Shown one piece after another: positions 22,566 to 28,876 of a DNA stretch of 29,243 bases (position 1 is the stretch's first letter; each line of letters opens with the position of its first letter). The notes below the pieces were generated by a model, which worked only from the letters and a program-made list of their open reading frames with translations, did not search any database and was not told the DNA's origin. The translations under genes and the position numbers were made by a program. The stretch comes from a virus: the IMG/VR virus record IMGVR_UViG_3300042339_000237, positions 1-29,243 of that record; one strand, 5' to 3'.

Positions 22566-23047
22566 TATTCAAACTCTCTATCTTCTCTATGACCACCGCG
22601 ACCTGCCATATTACTATCAGTCTCACGGACCTCTACTCTACAGCACCATACACGCTTTGCTTCTTCACTACCGCAGTTAGGCAAAAAGATTGTGTTAATG
22701 TATTCATACAAGAAGTCAGCAATACCTTCACATCCAGTACGTTCTACTTCTGTAATCTTTGCTAGTTTCAAACGACCTAATTCTAACAAATGCTCACGCA
22801 TCGGGTCATCTTGTGCGACTAATAGAGTATGGTCAAACCATTCTTCTAGTTTATCTTTTAATGGTCGTAGTCCACCGAAGTCAGTTACCCAGTTACGGGC
22901 GTCTAATGTATCAGCTTCAAATTCAAAGTGAAAACTCATAGCATAGCCATGAATCAAATTACAATGACTGTCAGCACGCCATTGACGATATGCGACAGGA
23001 CCTATTTGTCTGTATGTCTTTGTTGAAAAGAATTTTTTGTTTGCCAT
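22565..23047 (-). CDS. queD: 6-carboxytetrahydropterin synthase (QueD), phage type
   Basis: 160 residues. Tunnel-fold enzyme that makes 6-carboxytetrahydropterin from dihydroneopterin triphosphate, the product of FolE. Family features: HCNLIHG at 28-34 with catalytic Cys 29, DFGGLRPLKDKLEEWFDHTLL at about 56-76 with H73, and an EVRETDSN C-terminal segment. Odd: the usual HGH zinc motif is HGY here (Tyr 35). Starts after an extended -10 and AGGAGAAC. Next genes on the same transcript are psiE, a membrane protein and queE. Confidence 0.9.
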   Translation of the reverse strand: MANKKFFSTKTYRQIGPVAYRQWRADSHCNLIHGYAMSFHFEFEADTLDARNWVTDFGGLRPLKDKLEEWFDHTLLVAQDDPMREHLLELGRLKLAKITEVERTGCEGIADFLYEYINTIFLPNCGSEEAKRVWCCRVEVRETDSNMAGRGGHREDREFE

Positions 23048-23065
23048 TGTGTTCTCCTATGTTGT

Positions 23066-23074
23066 ATTATAGCA
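23066..23074 (-). promoter_or_regulatory. Extended -10 promoter before queD
   Basis: Minus strand TGCTATAAT, an exact extended -10 box, about 20 bases before the queD ATG. No clear -35. The short leader (about 11 bases) leaves no room for a riboswitch in this transcript. Confidence 0.55.
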
Positions 23075-23091
23075 TAGGACGCAGAATTTGT

Positions 23092-23121
23092 ATACCGGGA
23101 TGAGCCCAAAGAGACCGGTAT
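23092..23121 (-). repeat. Inverted repeat between sulfotransferase and queD
   Basis: 7-base arms ATACCGG (23092-23098) and CCGGTAT (23115-23121) around a 16-base loop, after the stop of the sulfotransferase-like gene. No U-tract follows, so it is a doubtful terminator; it might separate the two units. Confidence 0.35.
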
Positions 23122-23129
23122 TGGTAAAG

Positions 23130-23831
23130 TCAAAGATTTGTTAAAAAATCCATAACCTCTTCTTTATTTATAATTAAATCAAATGGGTCACCTTTAATTG
23201 ACTTTTCACCTTGATATTTGAATTTTGTATTGTAGATGTTTTCCATATCTACATGTATAGATTCATAATTTACTTTTTGATATTCAATGTTGTGTAATAC
23301 CAAAGATAAGTTCTTTTCCCATAATAGATGACTATCATAGATGTGAGTTAGTACTTTATTTAATTTTATAAGATTAATGTATACCGGTTGATTTATTTCA
23401 CTATTAATTCCAAATACATTTTTTACATAAGTGCGGGCAACCATGTAACTTAATAGTTGTTCTTTTATATCCCTTTTCAATGTGATAAATTCAAAACCTA
23501 TATTTTTTAATTCTATTATTATATTAGATAGTGTATCTTTATTATATTGATCCATCAAAAATATTCTTAGAGTTAATGATTGATTTGTATTTGTATTTTT
23601 TAATAAATTAAGTCGTTCTTCAAATCCTTCAAATAGTTGAAAGTTTGTTGGAATGCTAGCAAAATTCTTTAATCTTATAGTATTGTACTCATCAATTATG
23701 TATTCACTGCGATTCCAATTTTCAAAATATTCTCCTAACTGTAGACTTGAATGTTTTTCCCCGGATAATATTTCACATAATTGACTACCGGATCTAGGTA
23801 AACAAATAATACAGATTCTATGTCCGTTCAT
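23130..23831 (-). CDS. Sulfotransferase-like protein
   Basis: 233 residues. N-terminus ICIICLPRSGSQLCEIL fits the 5'-phosphosulfate-binding loop of PAPS-dependent sulfotransferases ('PRSG[ST]..L'). Later, FITLKRDIKEQLLSYMVARTY matches the 3'-phosphate-binding region ('R.P.....S......R.Y'). Expected to transfer sulfate from PAPS to an unknown acceptor. Starts ATGA-coupled to the APS-kinase-like fusion, which could make the PAPS. Base composition is distinctly more AT-rich than its neighbours, suggesting separate acquisition. Confidence 0.75.
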   Translation of the reverse strand: MNGHRICIICLPRSGSQLCEILSGEKHSSLQLGEYFENWNRSEYIIDEYNTIRLKNFASIPTNFQLFEGFEERLNLLKNTNTNQSLTLRIFLMDQYNKDTLSNIIIELKNIGFEFITLKRDIKEQLLSYMVARTYVKNVFGINSEINQPVYINLIKLNKVLTHIYDSHLLWEKNLSLVLHNIEYQKVNYESIHVDMENIYNTKFKYQGEKSIKGDPFDLIINKEEVMDFLTNL

Positions 23832-24622
23832 TCTAATCCTAAATTTTTCCTAATTTTAGTAGCACTAATATTATGAGTAGCTTCGTCAAAAGTTTCTTGC
23901 TCAATCTTATAACCAACATCACGTCCATATGTAATGTTCACAATGTTTGGAACGATTTGTATCTCATACTGACCTTGATATAACATATCTAAATCACGCT
24001 TGATAAAATTCTTTACTTGTTCTATAGCAAAAGGATTACTTCCTTGCCATCCTTGACAATCTCTAATTTGAATAACGACTTGTCCTGTCTTAGCAATAGC
24101 ACGTTCAAACAACTTACGATGTCCTTGATGCCATGGTTGCCAACGACCTAACATCTGTACAGTTTCTTTCTGCCAATCAAACACTGGTCTACGGCGGTTG
24201 TCGTATACATGAGCGGCAATGAACTCACCCCATTTTTCACCGTGCTGTTCTGTAATTCTAAAATCATAAACTTCGGGTGGGATGAAGGCTTTGTTGGTAT
24301 CTTCAAATCGACCTTTATCAATAGTATCAACCCAAACAGTCCAATCTGCTTTGAAGTTGTTACGCATTTCAACTAATGGTGCAACAAAGTCACAGATAAC
24401 ATAATCATATTCCGTCATTGTATCTGCTAGTTCACGCATACGATGACTTTGACGAATACGGCCTTCTGTAGAGAAATCCCAATCATTATACTTTTTACGT
24501 ACATCGTCGGCATTAAGCCAACCCACTTTTTTCTTCTCGTTTTGTAAATGTTCTAGTACATATTGTGCTAGATAAGTTTTACCTGCTCCGGGTAACCCCA
24601 TGATTAAAATTCTTTTAGGCAT
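23828..24622 (-). CDS. Fusion of APS-kinase-like and nucleotidyltransferase domains
   Basis: 264 residues. Residues 1-140: GLPGAGKT P-loop at 9-16, LNADDVRKKYND then STEGRIRQSHRMRELA, and VICDFVAPLVEMRN, the layout of adenylylsulfate kinase (CysC), which phosphorylates APS to PAPS. Residues 155-264: LGRWQPWHQGHRKLFERA with HxGH at 165-168 and NISATKIR at 251-258, the nucleotidyltransferase motifs of the NMNAT/cytidylyltransferase superfamily. The kinase-transferase order parallels the PAPS synthetase layout, but the second half is NMNAT-like rather than a classic ATP sulfurylase. Coupled to genes on both sides. Confidence 0.85.
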   Translation of the reverse strand: MPKRILIMGLPGAGKTYLAQYVLEHLQNEKKKVGWLNADDVRKKYNDWDFSTEGRIRQSHRMRELADTMTEYDYVICDFVAPLVEMRNNFKADWTVWVDTIDKGRFEDTNKAFIPPEVYDFRITEQHGEKWGEFIAAHVYDNRRRPVFDWQKETVQMLGRWQPWHQGHRKLFERAIAKTGQVVIQIRDCQGWQGSNPFAIEQVKNFIKRDLDMLYQGQYEIQIVPNIVNITYGRDVGYKIEQETFDEATHNISATKIRKNLGLE

Positions 24623-25082
24623 TTTTGTTTTTCTCCGCTTCTGCTACACGTTTGCGTAGACTTGAACTACTAAAACTATGGTCACGCTTATTAAATATAA
24701 CTTGGACACCACGACCTGCACCCTCATTACGTCCGGTAAAGTTTTTATCCTCATACTCTGTACCCAAAATACGAACATCTAATGGTAGTATTAATAACAA
24801 GTCAATCAAGTCTTGTTCAGTTTGATAAACTACAACTTCATCTACATAACGACAAGCCGCAAGTTGAATCTGTCGTTCTACAATACTTTGAATAGGTTTA
24901 TTCTTAGTATCAGGTCTATCAATAGTCGGGTCAGTTTGTAATCCGCAAATCAAGTAATCACAATGATTCCTTGCTTCACTTAACATAGCAACATGACCTG
25001 CGTGTAGCATATCAAATGTGCTAAAGGTAATGCCAATCTTTTTACCCTGTGCTTTAAGTTCTTTAATGTGATTAAATATCAT
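24615..25082 (-). CDS. Cytidylyltransferase-family protein (TagD/HldE-C-like)
   Basis: 155 residues from the ATG at 25082, which overlaps the upstream stop by ATGA; the longer start at 25100 is less likely. GITFSTFDMLHAGHVAML holds the HxGH motif (27-30), and DHSFSSSSLRKR near the end is the ISSTxxR-like loop. Middle segment VDEVVVYQTEQDLIDLL and LDVRILGTEYEDKNFTGR fits TagD/RfaE-C type enzymes that join a nucleotide to a sugar-phosphate or polyol-phosphate. Probably activates a sugar or alcohol for the glycosyl/sulfo block. Overlaps the fusion gene by 8 bases. Confidence 0.88.
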   Translation of the reverse strand: MIFNHIKELKAQGKKIGITFSTFDMLHAGHVAMLSEARNHCDYLICGLQTDPTIDRPDTKNKPIQSIVERQIQLAACRYVDEVVVYQTEQDLIDLLLILPLDVRILGTEYEDKNFTGRNEGAGRGVQVIFNKRDHSFSSSSLRKRVAEAEKNKNA

Positions 25083-25315
25083 TTTGAGAGTGTTCTCCAC
25101 ATTTTAGTTTGTTCGTGTTCTTTTAAGAATTCTTCTTCACCTGCAAAAGAAGGGGCATCAGCCATAATCTCATCTAATAACCACTTAATACGATGTAAAT
25201 CTTTTTTGATTTCAAATTGGTTAAAGCCATCATTATAATGACTATGAATTTCTACACCTGCAATGTAAATTTGATGATGTACTGAATTATAATCCATTGG
25301 TTTACGAAATCCCAT
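25079..25315 (-). CDS. Small phage protein, unknown function
   Basis: 78 residues. 'VHHQIYIAGVEIHSHYNDGFNQFEIKKDLHRIKWLLDEIM' gives a strand-helix pattern seen in small T4-like unknowns; an inner Met (residue 7) could be the true start. Begins 2 bases after the stop of the 40-residue secreted peptide. Unknown function. Confidence 0.68.
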   Translation of the reverse strand: MGFRKPMDYNSVHHQIYIAGVEIHSHYNDGFNQFEIKKDLHRIKWLLDEIMADAPSFAGEEEFLKEHEQTKMWRTLSK

Positions 25316-25317
25316 TA

Positions 25318-25440
25318 TTAATCCTTACAAGTACAGTTACGGCCTTGATTGCAGTCTCCGGTGCATCCAGTAGCCGGCATTGTTGAAACTAATACAACAA
25401 TGCCCACAACTACTACTAATGAAACTAGTAAAATAATCAT
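25318..25440 (-). CDS. 40-aa membrane or lipoprotein-like peptide
   Basis: ATG at 25440 overlaps the folE stop by ATGA; stop at 25318-25320. Hydrophobic N-terminus ([18 protein letters not shown]) then [19 protein letters not shown], a Cys-rich tail with the '[12 protein letters not shown]' pattern found in tiny bacterial and phage peptides, often predicted as lipoproteins. Here the lipobox is weak, so a simple membrane peptide is equally possible. Confidence 0.68.
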   Translation of the reverse strand: MIILLVSLVVVVGIVVLVSTMPATGCTGDCNQGRNCTCKD

Positions 25441-26120
25441 TTGCAACCTTTGTTAGCAATTTGTAAGAACTCTTGTCTCGCCGCTGGATCAGATTTGAAA
25501 CCACCGCCTAAACGACAAGTAACAGTACTTGAACCTGTATCTTCTACACCGCGTGATTTAACACAATAGTGTTGTGCATCAATCATAACTGCAACATCTT
25601 CTGTATCAAGGATGAACTGTAAGGTGTGGAAAATTTGCTCTGTTAACCTCTCTTGGATTTGAGGCCTTTTGCTAAAATATTCTACTATACGGTTGATCTT
25701 ACTAAGCCCAAGAACTTTTTGTTTAGGGACATAAGCTACAGTAGCTAATCCATCAATAACTACAAAATGATGTTCGCAGTTAGATTGAACATTAACATTA
25801 CGCTCTACAACCATTTCGTTGTATTGCATCTTGTTGTTAACTGTTGTACATTTAGGGAATGCTTCGTAATCAAGACCCCAAAATATTTCATTGACATACA
25901 TCTTGGCAACACGTTTAGGTGTTTCAATCAAACTGTCATCAGACAAATCTAATCCAAGTGTTTTCATAATCTCGGCAAATAACGGTTCAATAACCGCAAT
26001 CTTATCTTTACGATCCGGAACTAATGACTTAATTGTAGGAGTCTCGACACCCATTTTAACTAAGTGTTCGTGTACTTGTAGACCCAATATTGGATCTGTT
26101 TTTGTTTTATTATAACTCAT
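25437..26120 (-). CDS. folE: GTP cyclohydrolase I (FolE)
   Basis: 227 residues, usual length. Converts GTP to dihydroneopterin triphosphate, the precursor for QueD and for folate. Zinc ligands C115, H118 (CEHHF) and C186 (HYCVKSRG) are present, with [10 protein letters not shown], the family's N-terminal motif, and [21 protein letters not shown], the allosteric/active-site helix. Provides the first step of 7-deazaguanine synthesis in this phage, together with queD and queE 2.4-5 kb downstream. An inverted repeat and a late-type element lie in the upstream gap. Confidence 0.97.
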   Translation of the reverse strand: MSYNKTKTDPILGLQVHEHLVKMGVETPTIKSLVPDRKDKIAVIEPLFAEIMKTLGLDLSDDSLIETPKRVAKMYVNEIFWGLDYEAFPKCTTVNNKMQYNEMVVERNVNVQSNCEHHFVVIDGLATVAYVPKQKVLGLSKINRIVEYFSKRPQIQERLTEQIFHTLQFILDTEDVAVMIDAQHYCVKSRGVEDTGSSTVTCRLGGGFKSDPAARQEFLQIANKGCK

Positions 26121-26155
26121 AGATAACCTTCCTTTGTGATGGTTTTATTTTGACA

Positions 26156-26179
26156 TTGTGTTACCGTTGTGTAACACAA
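26156..26179 (-). repeat. Perfect inverted repeat upstream of folE
   Basis: Arms TTGTGTTAC (26156-26164) and GTAACACAA (26171-26179), 9 of 9 matching, with a 6-base centre. It sits between the stop of the 26187 gene and folE and could be an operator or a hairpin. The adjoining late-type element overlaps its right arm. Confidence 0.55.
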
Positions 26180-26188
26180 GTATTTATC
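26178..26188 (-). promoter_or_regulatory. T4-late-like element GATAAATACTT upstream of folE
   Basis: Exact copy of the 11-base element at 9569-9579 and 12745-12755. It overlaps the stop of the 26187 gene and the arm of the inverted repeat, and is 58 bases before the folE start. Confidence 0.5.
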
Positions 26189-26417
26189 ACTTTGTTTTAG
26201 CAACTGATTTTTTTGATTTAGCTTTAACTGCAGGCTTTGTATTGGCAAGTTCAACACTAGCACAGGCTTCACGTACCTCTTTAACTAATGCATCCCAATC
26301 CCATTCTAATTCAGTACGGCCATCAGAGTAGGTAGTCACCGTTAAGTGACTACCTACTTTTACAGAGTCTGGCAATGAACTAACTTCTTGAAGTTGAATT
26401 TTCTTGCGGGTTGCCAT
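26187..26417 (-). CDS. Small protein with basic tail
   Basis: 76 residues. Folded part with SSLPDSVKVGSHLTVTTYSDGRTELEWDWDALVKEVREA, then a Lys/Ala-rich tail (KAKSKKSVAKTK). Tail suggests nucleic-acid binding. Preceded by the Hc1-like gene 2 bases upstream. Unknown function. Confidence 0.7.
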   Translation of the reverse strand: MATRKKIQLQEVSSLPDSVKVGSHLTVTTYSDGRTELEWDWDALVKEVREACASVELANTKPAVKAKSKKSVAKTK

Positions 26418-26419
26418 AA

Positions 26420-26614
26420 TTAAGCCTTAGTTTTTGCTTCTGCTCTTGCGGCTTTTTCTGCTGTAATTTCGTTACGGCGAGCCTTAACTGCTTTGGCTAA
26501 CTCTGCTAATGCTTTACGGGCACGGGTGCCAGCGGCTGCATTACCTTTGTTAAATTTATCATTCTCAGCATTGTATGCTGCCAAGCTTGTTTCAATATCA
26601 TTATGTGCGCTCAT
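26420..26614 (-). CDS. Histone H1/Hc1-like basic protein
   Basis: 64 residues: 'FNKGNAAAGTRARKALAELAKAVKARRNEI' resembles the Hc1-like bacterial histone family ('KGN.AAA.R.R..L..L.K..K..R'), with an Ala/Lys-rich tail. Probably binds DNA, perhaps condensing host or phage DNA. AAAGGAAAT ribosome site. Similarity is to a low-complexity family, so moderate confidence. Confidence 0.62.
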   Translation of the reverse strand: MSAHNDIETSLAAYNAENDKFNKGNAAAGTRARKALAELAKAVKARRNEITAEKAARAEAKTKA

Positions 26615-26629
26615 TTTATTTCCTTTATG

Positions 26630-27808
26630 TTATGAGTATTTTGTTTCTCTTGTATATTTACGATAATCGCTAGTCATCCGTAAATATTCCTGACCGTTAC
26701 CTTCTAAGATATCACAGATTCGGTCAATAGTTCCGTCATTGTAATCACTAATACGACCCTGAAAGTTATGTGGTGCTACTAATAAGTGTTGTAACTTAGA
26801 CATAGCATCATCGATACTCCAGGGAATGTACAACCTTGTATTGTCATTTGCAAAAGTTTCAGGGAAACTGCGGTAAGCAGGATAGAGAACGTTACAGCCC
26901 AAAGTATCTGCTTCAGAGACAGTGTTAGAGACCCAGTCTTGTAACGCACAATTAAAAAGCACACGAGTATCATTAAGGAGATTATAGTAGTCATTCTTTT
27001 CTAAATCCTCATAGATAACAAGTTTGCCCTCACTTTGCAGTTTACGGGTACGTTCCATATAACTTTCGTTATTGCTTTTTAGTTTACTACCACTGAATAC
27101 ACAGAATTCTATCTTATTATTTGACCTAGAATAAAATGCTTCAATCAGATCCATATAGAAGTCAGGTTGTTTTTCTTGATCCCAACGTGCAGAAAACGCT
27201 ACCCGCATCTTACGTTCATTGAAGGGTTTTAATGGACCAAGAACACGACTACGAACTTCTTGTTTACCGAATGCAAGACCACTAATGTTATATAGAGGTG
27301 CCTTCCATCCTGCAATCTTCATATGCATAATCATTTCTTCATTAGTAGCCAGTATACCATCGCAAAAACTATCTACCATCTTCTCATAGTGACCCATAAA
27401 CTCACTCATACCCCAAACGTGTACAAAATCATCTGGATCAATACTTTGTGCTAGACAACGAACATAAATCTTTGGCCGACTTGTGATTGGGATTTGTTTC
27501 ATAATGTAGGGCAATGATTCAATGCCCGGTTGAAACATATCTTCAAAGTAAACTATATCACCTGCACCTACTTCACCTTGCTTCATCATCTTAACTAGAT
27601 TCATTAGTTGACTCATACCAAAGTATGTACGACCATGTGCGTCTAGTACTTGTCCTGTAACGATAGCTTGGTCATTACTTAATGTTTCGCCCGGTACGAT
27701 AACATAGTTAATACCTCTACGTTTAAAGACACGTTCATTCCACTCTTGTAGTTGTAGAGTGTATCTTGCTTTATAGGGTTCAAGACCCATATAAAAAAGT
27801 TTTATCAT
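26630..27808 (-). CDS. Glycosyltransferase, GT-B fold
   Basis: 392 residues from the ATG at 27808, in an ATGA overlap with the previous stop. The C-terminal half has MRVAFSARWDQEKQPDFYMDLIEAFY and RVLFNCALQDWVSNTVSEADTLGCNVLYP, the donor-binding pattern of GT-B enzymes (SARWDxEKxP...E.D.LGC). The N-terminal half has KLFYMGLEPYKARYTLQLQEWN, an opening I recall from phage glycosyltransferases. Acceptor unknown. Second glycosyltransferase in the window, unlinked in operon terms to the first at 19339. Confidence 0.8.
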   Translation of the reverse strand: MIKLFYMGLEPYKARYTLQLQEWNERVFKRRGINYVIVPGETLSNDQAIVTGQVLDAHGRTYFGMSQLMNLVKMMKQGEVGAGDIVYFEDMFQPGIESLPYIMKQIPITSRPKIYVRCLAQSIDPDDFVHVWGMSEFMGHYEKMVDSFCDGILATNEEMIMHMKIAGWKAPLYNISGLAFGKQEVRSRVLGPLKPFNERKMRVAFSARWDQEKQPDFYMDLIEAFYSRSNNKIEFCVFSGSKLKSNNESYMERTRKLQSEGKLVIYEDLEKNDYYNLLNDTRVLFNCALQDWVSNTVSEADTLGCNVLYPAYRSFPETFANDNTRLYIPWSIDDAMSKLQHLLVAPHNFQGRISDYNDGTIDRICDILEGNGQEYLRMTSDYRKYTRETKYS

Positions 27809-28005
27809 GGTCGTGCGTCTTCTGCCCATTGATCTTTAGCCCACTTACCTACGCAAGCTTTGCTATATTGACGAAATGCGAAACTACGCATATCGTACAA
27901 TGTTGATTCATCGAACTTATACCCAAAGTCCTGACAGAAAGCTAGATAGCCTTCTAGGTCCTCAAATATTTGTTGAACACGTGGGTTAGATTGTTGTTTT
28001 GCCAT
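27805..28005 (-). CDS. Small phage protein, unknown function
   Basis: 66 residues: 'NPRVQQIFEDLEGYLAFCQDFGYKFDESTLYDMRSFAFRQYSKACVGK' is a pattern familiar from T4-like phages as a conserved short protein always near glycosyltransferase-like genes in my recollection. All helical. No enzyme motif. Confidence 0.74.
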   Translation of the reverse strand: MAKQQSNPRVQQIFEDLEGYLAFCQDFGYKFDESTLYDMRSFAFRQYSKACVGKWAKDQWAEDARP

Positions 28006-28017
28006 TTTATTAATCCT

Positions 28018-28470
28018 TTAAATAGCGAGTTGTTGATAAGGTCTTGTTGTATTGTAATAAATCGTTGCACCGTTCTCGTTATCTTCTGAGACTGTGATTT
28101 CAATATTACGATCGGGATATCGAGTAGCGATTTGCTCATAGAGGTCATCACTAATCATTTCACACGACTTGTAATTCAATTCAAGTGTTCCGCCTTTATA
28201 GAGATTCTCTAACCAGCGTTTAAATTGAATAAACTCAATATCCCTGTCGTTGTGAAATACTTCAATCGCCACATTAAAGTGAAAGATGTGACGATGTGGG
28301 GTTCCTAAAAAGCTAACATCATACTCATCACCTGTTGCAAGTAATGGATCTGTTGCCGCTGCCGGGTACATATGAATACCCTCTTTTTGAAATGTTACGA
28401 AAATCATACGTTTGGCATGATGTTTAATTTCATTACGTTTCATTTGTAATGCCTGTTCTCTTTGTTCCAT
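28018..28470 (-). CDS. Phage protein, possible T-fold (QueD-like) relative
   Basis: 150 residues. 'MIFVTFQKEGIHMYPAAATDP' and 'SFLGTPHRHIFHFNVAIEVFHNDRDIEFIQFKRWLENLY' are conserved in T4-like phages. The order HRHxFHFxVxIEV, then IEFIQFKRWLE, then LELNYKSCEMISDDLYEQIA, then IEITVSEDNENGAT mirrors the strand-helix order of QueD ('HGHxYxVxVxV', 'DFxxLK', 'xPTxENLA', 'VxVxET'). If so it is a degenerate relative of QueD. Inference only. Confidence 0.62.
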   Translation of the reverse strand: MEQREQALQMKRNEIKHHAKRMIFVTFQKEGIHMYPAAATDPLLATGDEYDVSFLGTPHRHIFHFNVAIEVFHNDRDIEFIQFKRWLENLYKGGTLELNYKSCEMISDDLYEQIATRYPDRNIEITVSEDNENGATIYYNTTRPYQQLAI

Positions 28471-28673
28471 TAATAATTCCTGTTAAGTGTTGCCCATGTC
28501 AACCACTGATGAAATGCATTATACACTATTTCTGCTTCTTTGTCATCCTGATTTACCCTTTTACCACGTACATAAAATCCATCTTTAGCTACACGCAACA
28601 TTTCAGATGCGGTAGTATTGAATGTGATATTATTACCTTCAGTCTCACTAGTTACTAATGGATTAATGGTCAT
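28470..28673 (-). CDS. Small phage protein, unknown function
   Basis: 67 residues, TAATG-coupled. 'SEMLRVAKDGFYVRGKRVNQDDKEAEIVYNAFHQWLTWATL' is a recurrent short phage protein (DGFYVRG...D.KEAE.VY.AF..WL). Unknown function. Confidence 0.72.
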   Translation of the reverse strand: MTINPLVTSETEGNNITFNTTASEMLRVAKDGFYVRGKRVNQDDKEAEIVYNAFHQWLTWATLNRNY

Positions 28674-28875
28674 CGTTTAAGGCCACTGAGTTATGATCAT
28701 TGTCCCATTGGGCCCGAATCATCATTCTAAGTTCTTTGTTATATTTGTCTTTGGTTTCTTTAAGCTTGTTGAGTTTATCACTAGTAGTATCACCATTCTT
28801 TTCTAATTGAAAGATTTGATTATCTAATAGTCTTACTGATTCTTCTAGTGTTTTAATACGATTTTTATATGGCAT
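28663..28875 (-). CDS. Coiled-coil protein, DUF465/YdcH-like
   Basis: 70 residues, helical hairpin: 'LEESVRLLDNQIFQLEKNGDTTSDKLNKLKETKDKYNKELRMMIRAQWD'. Heptads and 'L...DKQI..LE......D..L..LKK.K...K.EL' resemble DUF465/YdcH proteins. Overlaps the next gene by 11 bases; AGGAGAATAAT before its ATG. Function unknown. Confidence 0.72.
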   Translation of the reverse strand: MPYKNRIKTLEESVRLLDNQIFQLEKNGDTTSDKLNKLKETKDKYNKELRMMIRAQWDNDHNSVALNDDH

Positions 28876-28876
28876 A

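Noticed and set aside
23048-23129. Possible preQ1 or other riboswitch upstream of queD
   Set aside because: The likely transcription start leaves only about 11 bases of leader, and the inverted repeat there does not show the preQ1 aptamer consensus.
23165-23172. Exact TATAAATA on the minus strand
   Set aside because: It is inside the coding end of the sulfotransferase-like gene, over 100 bases from the next start, in a very AT-rich stretch where it may occur by chance.
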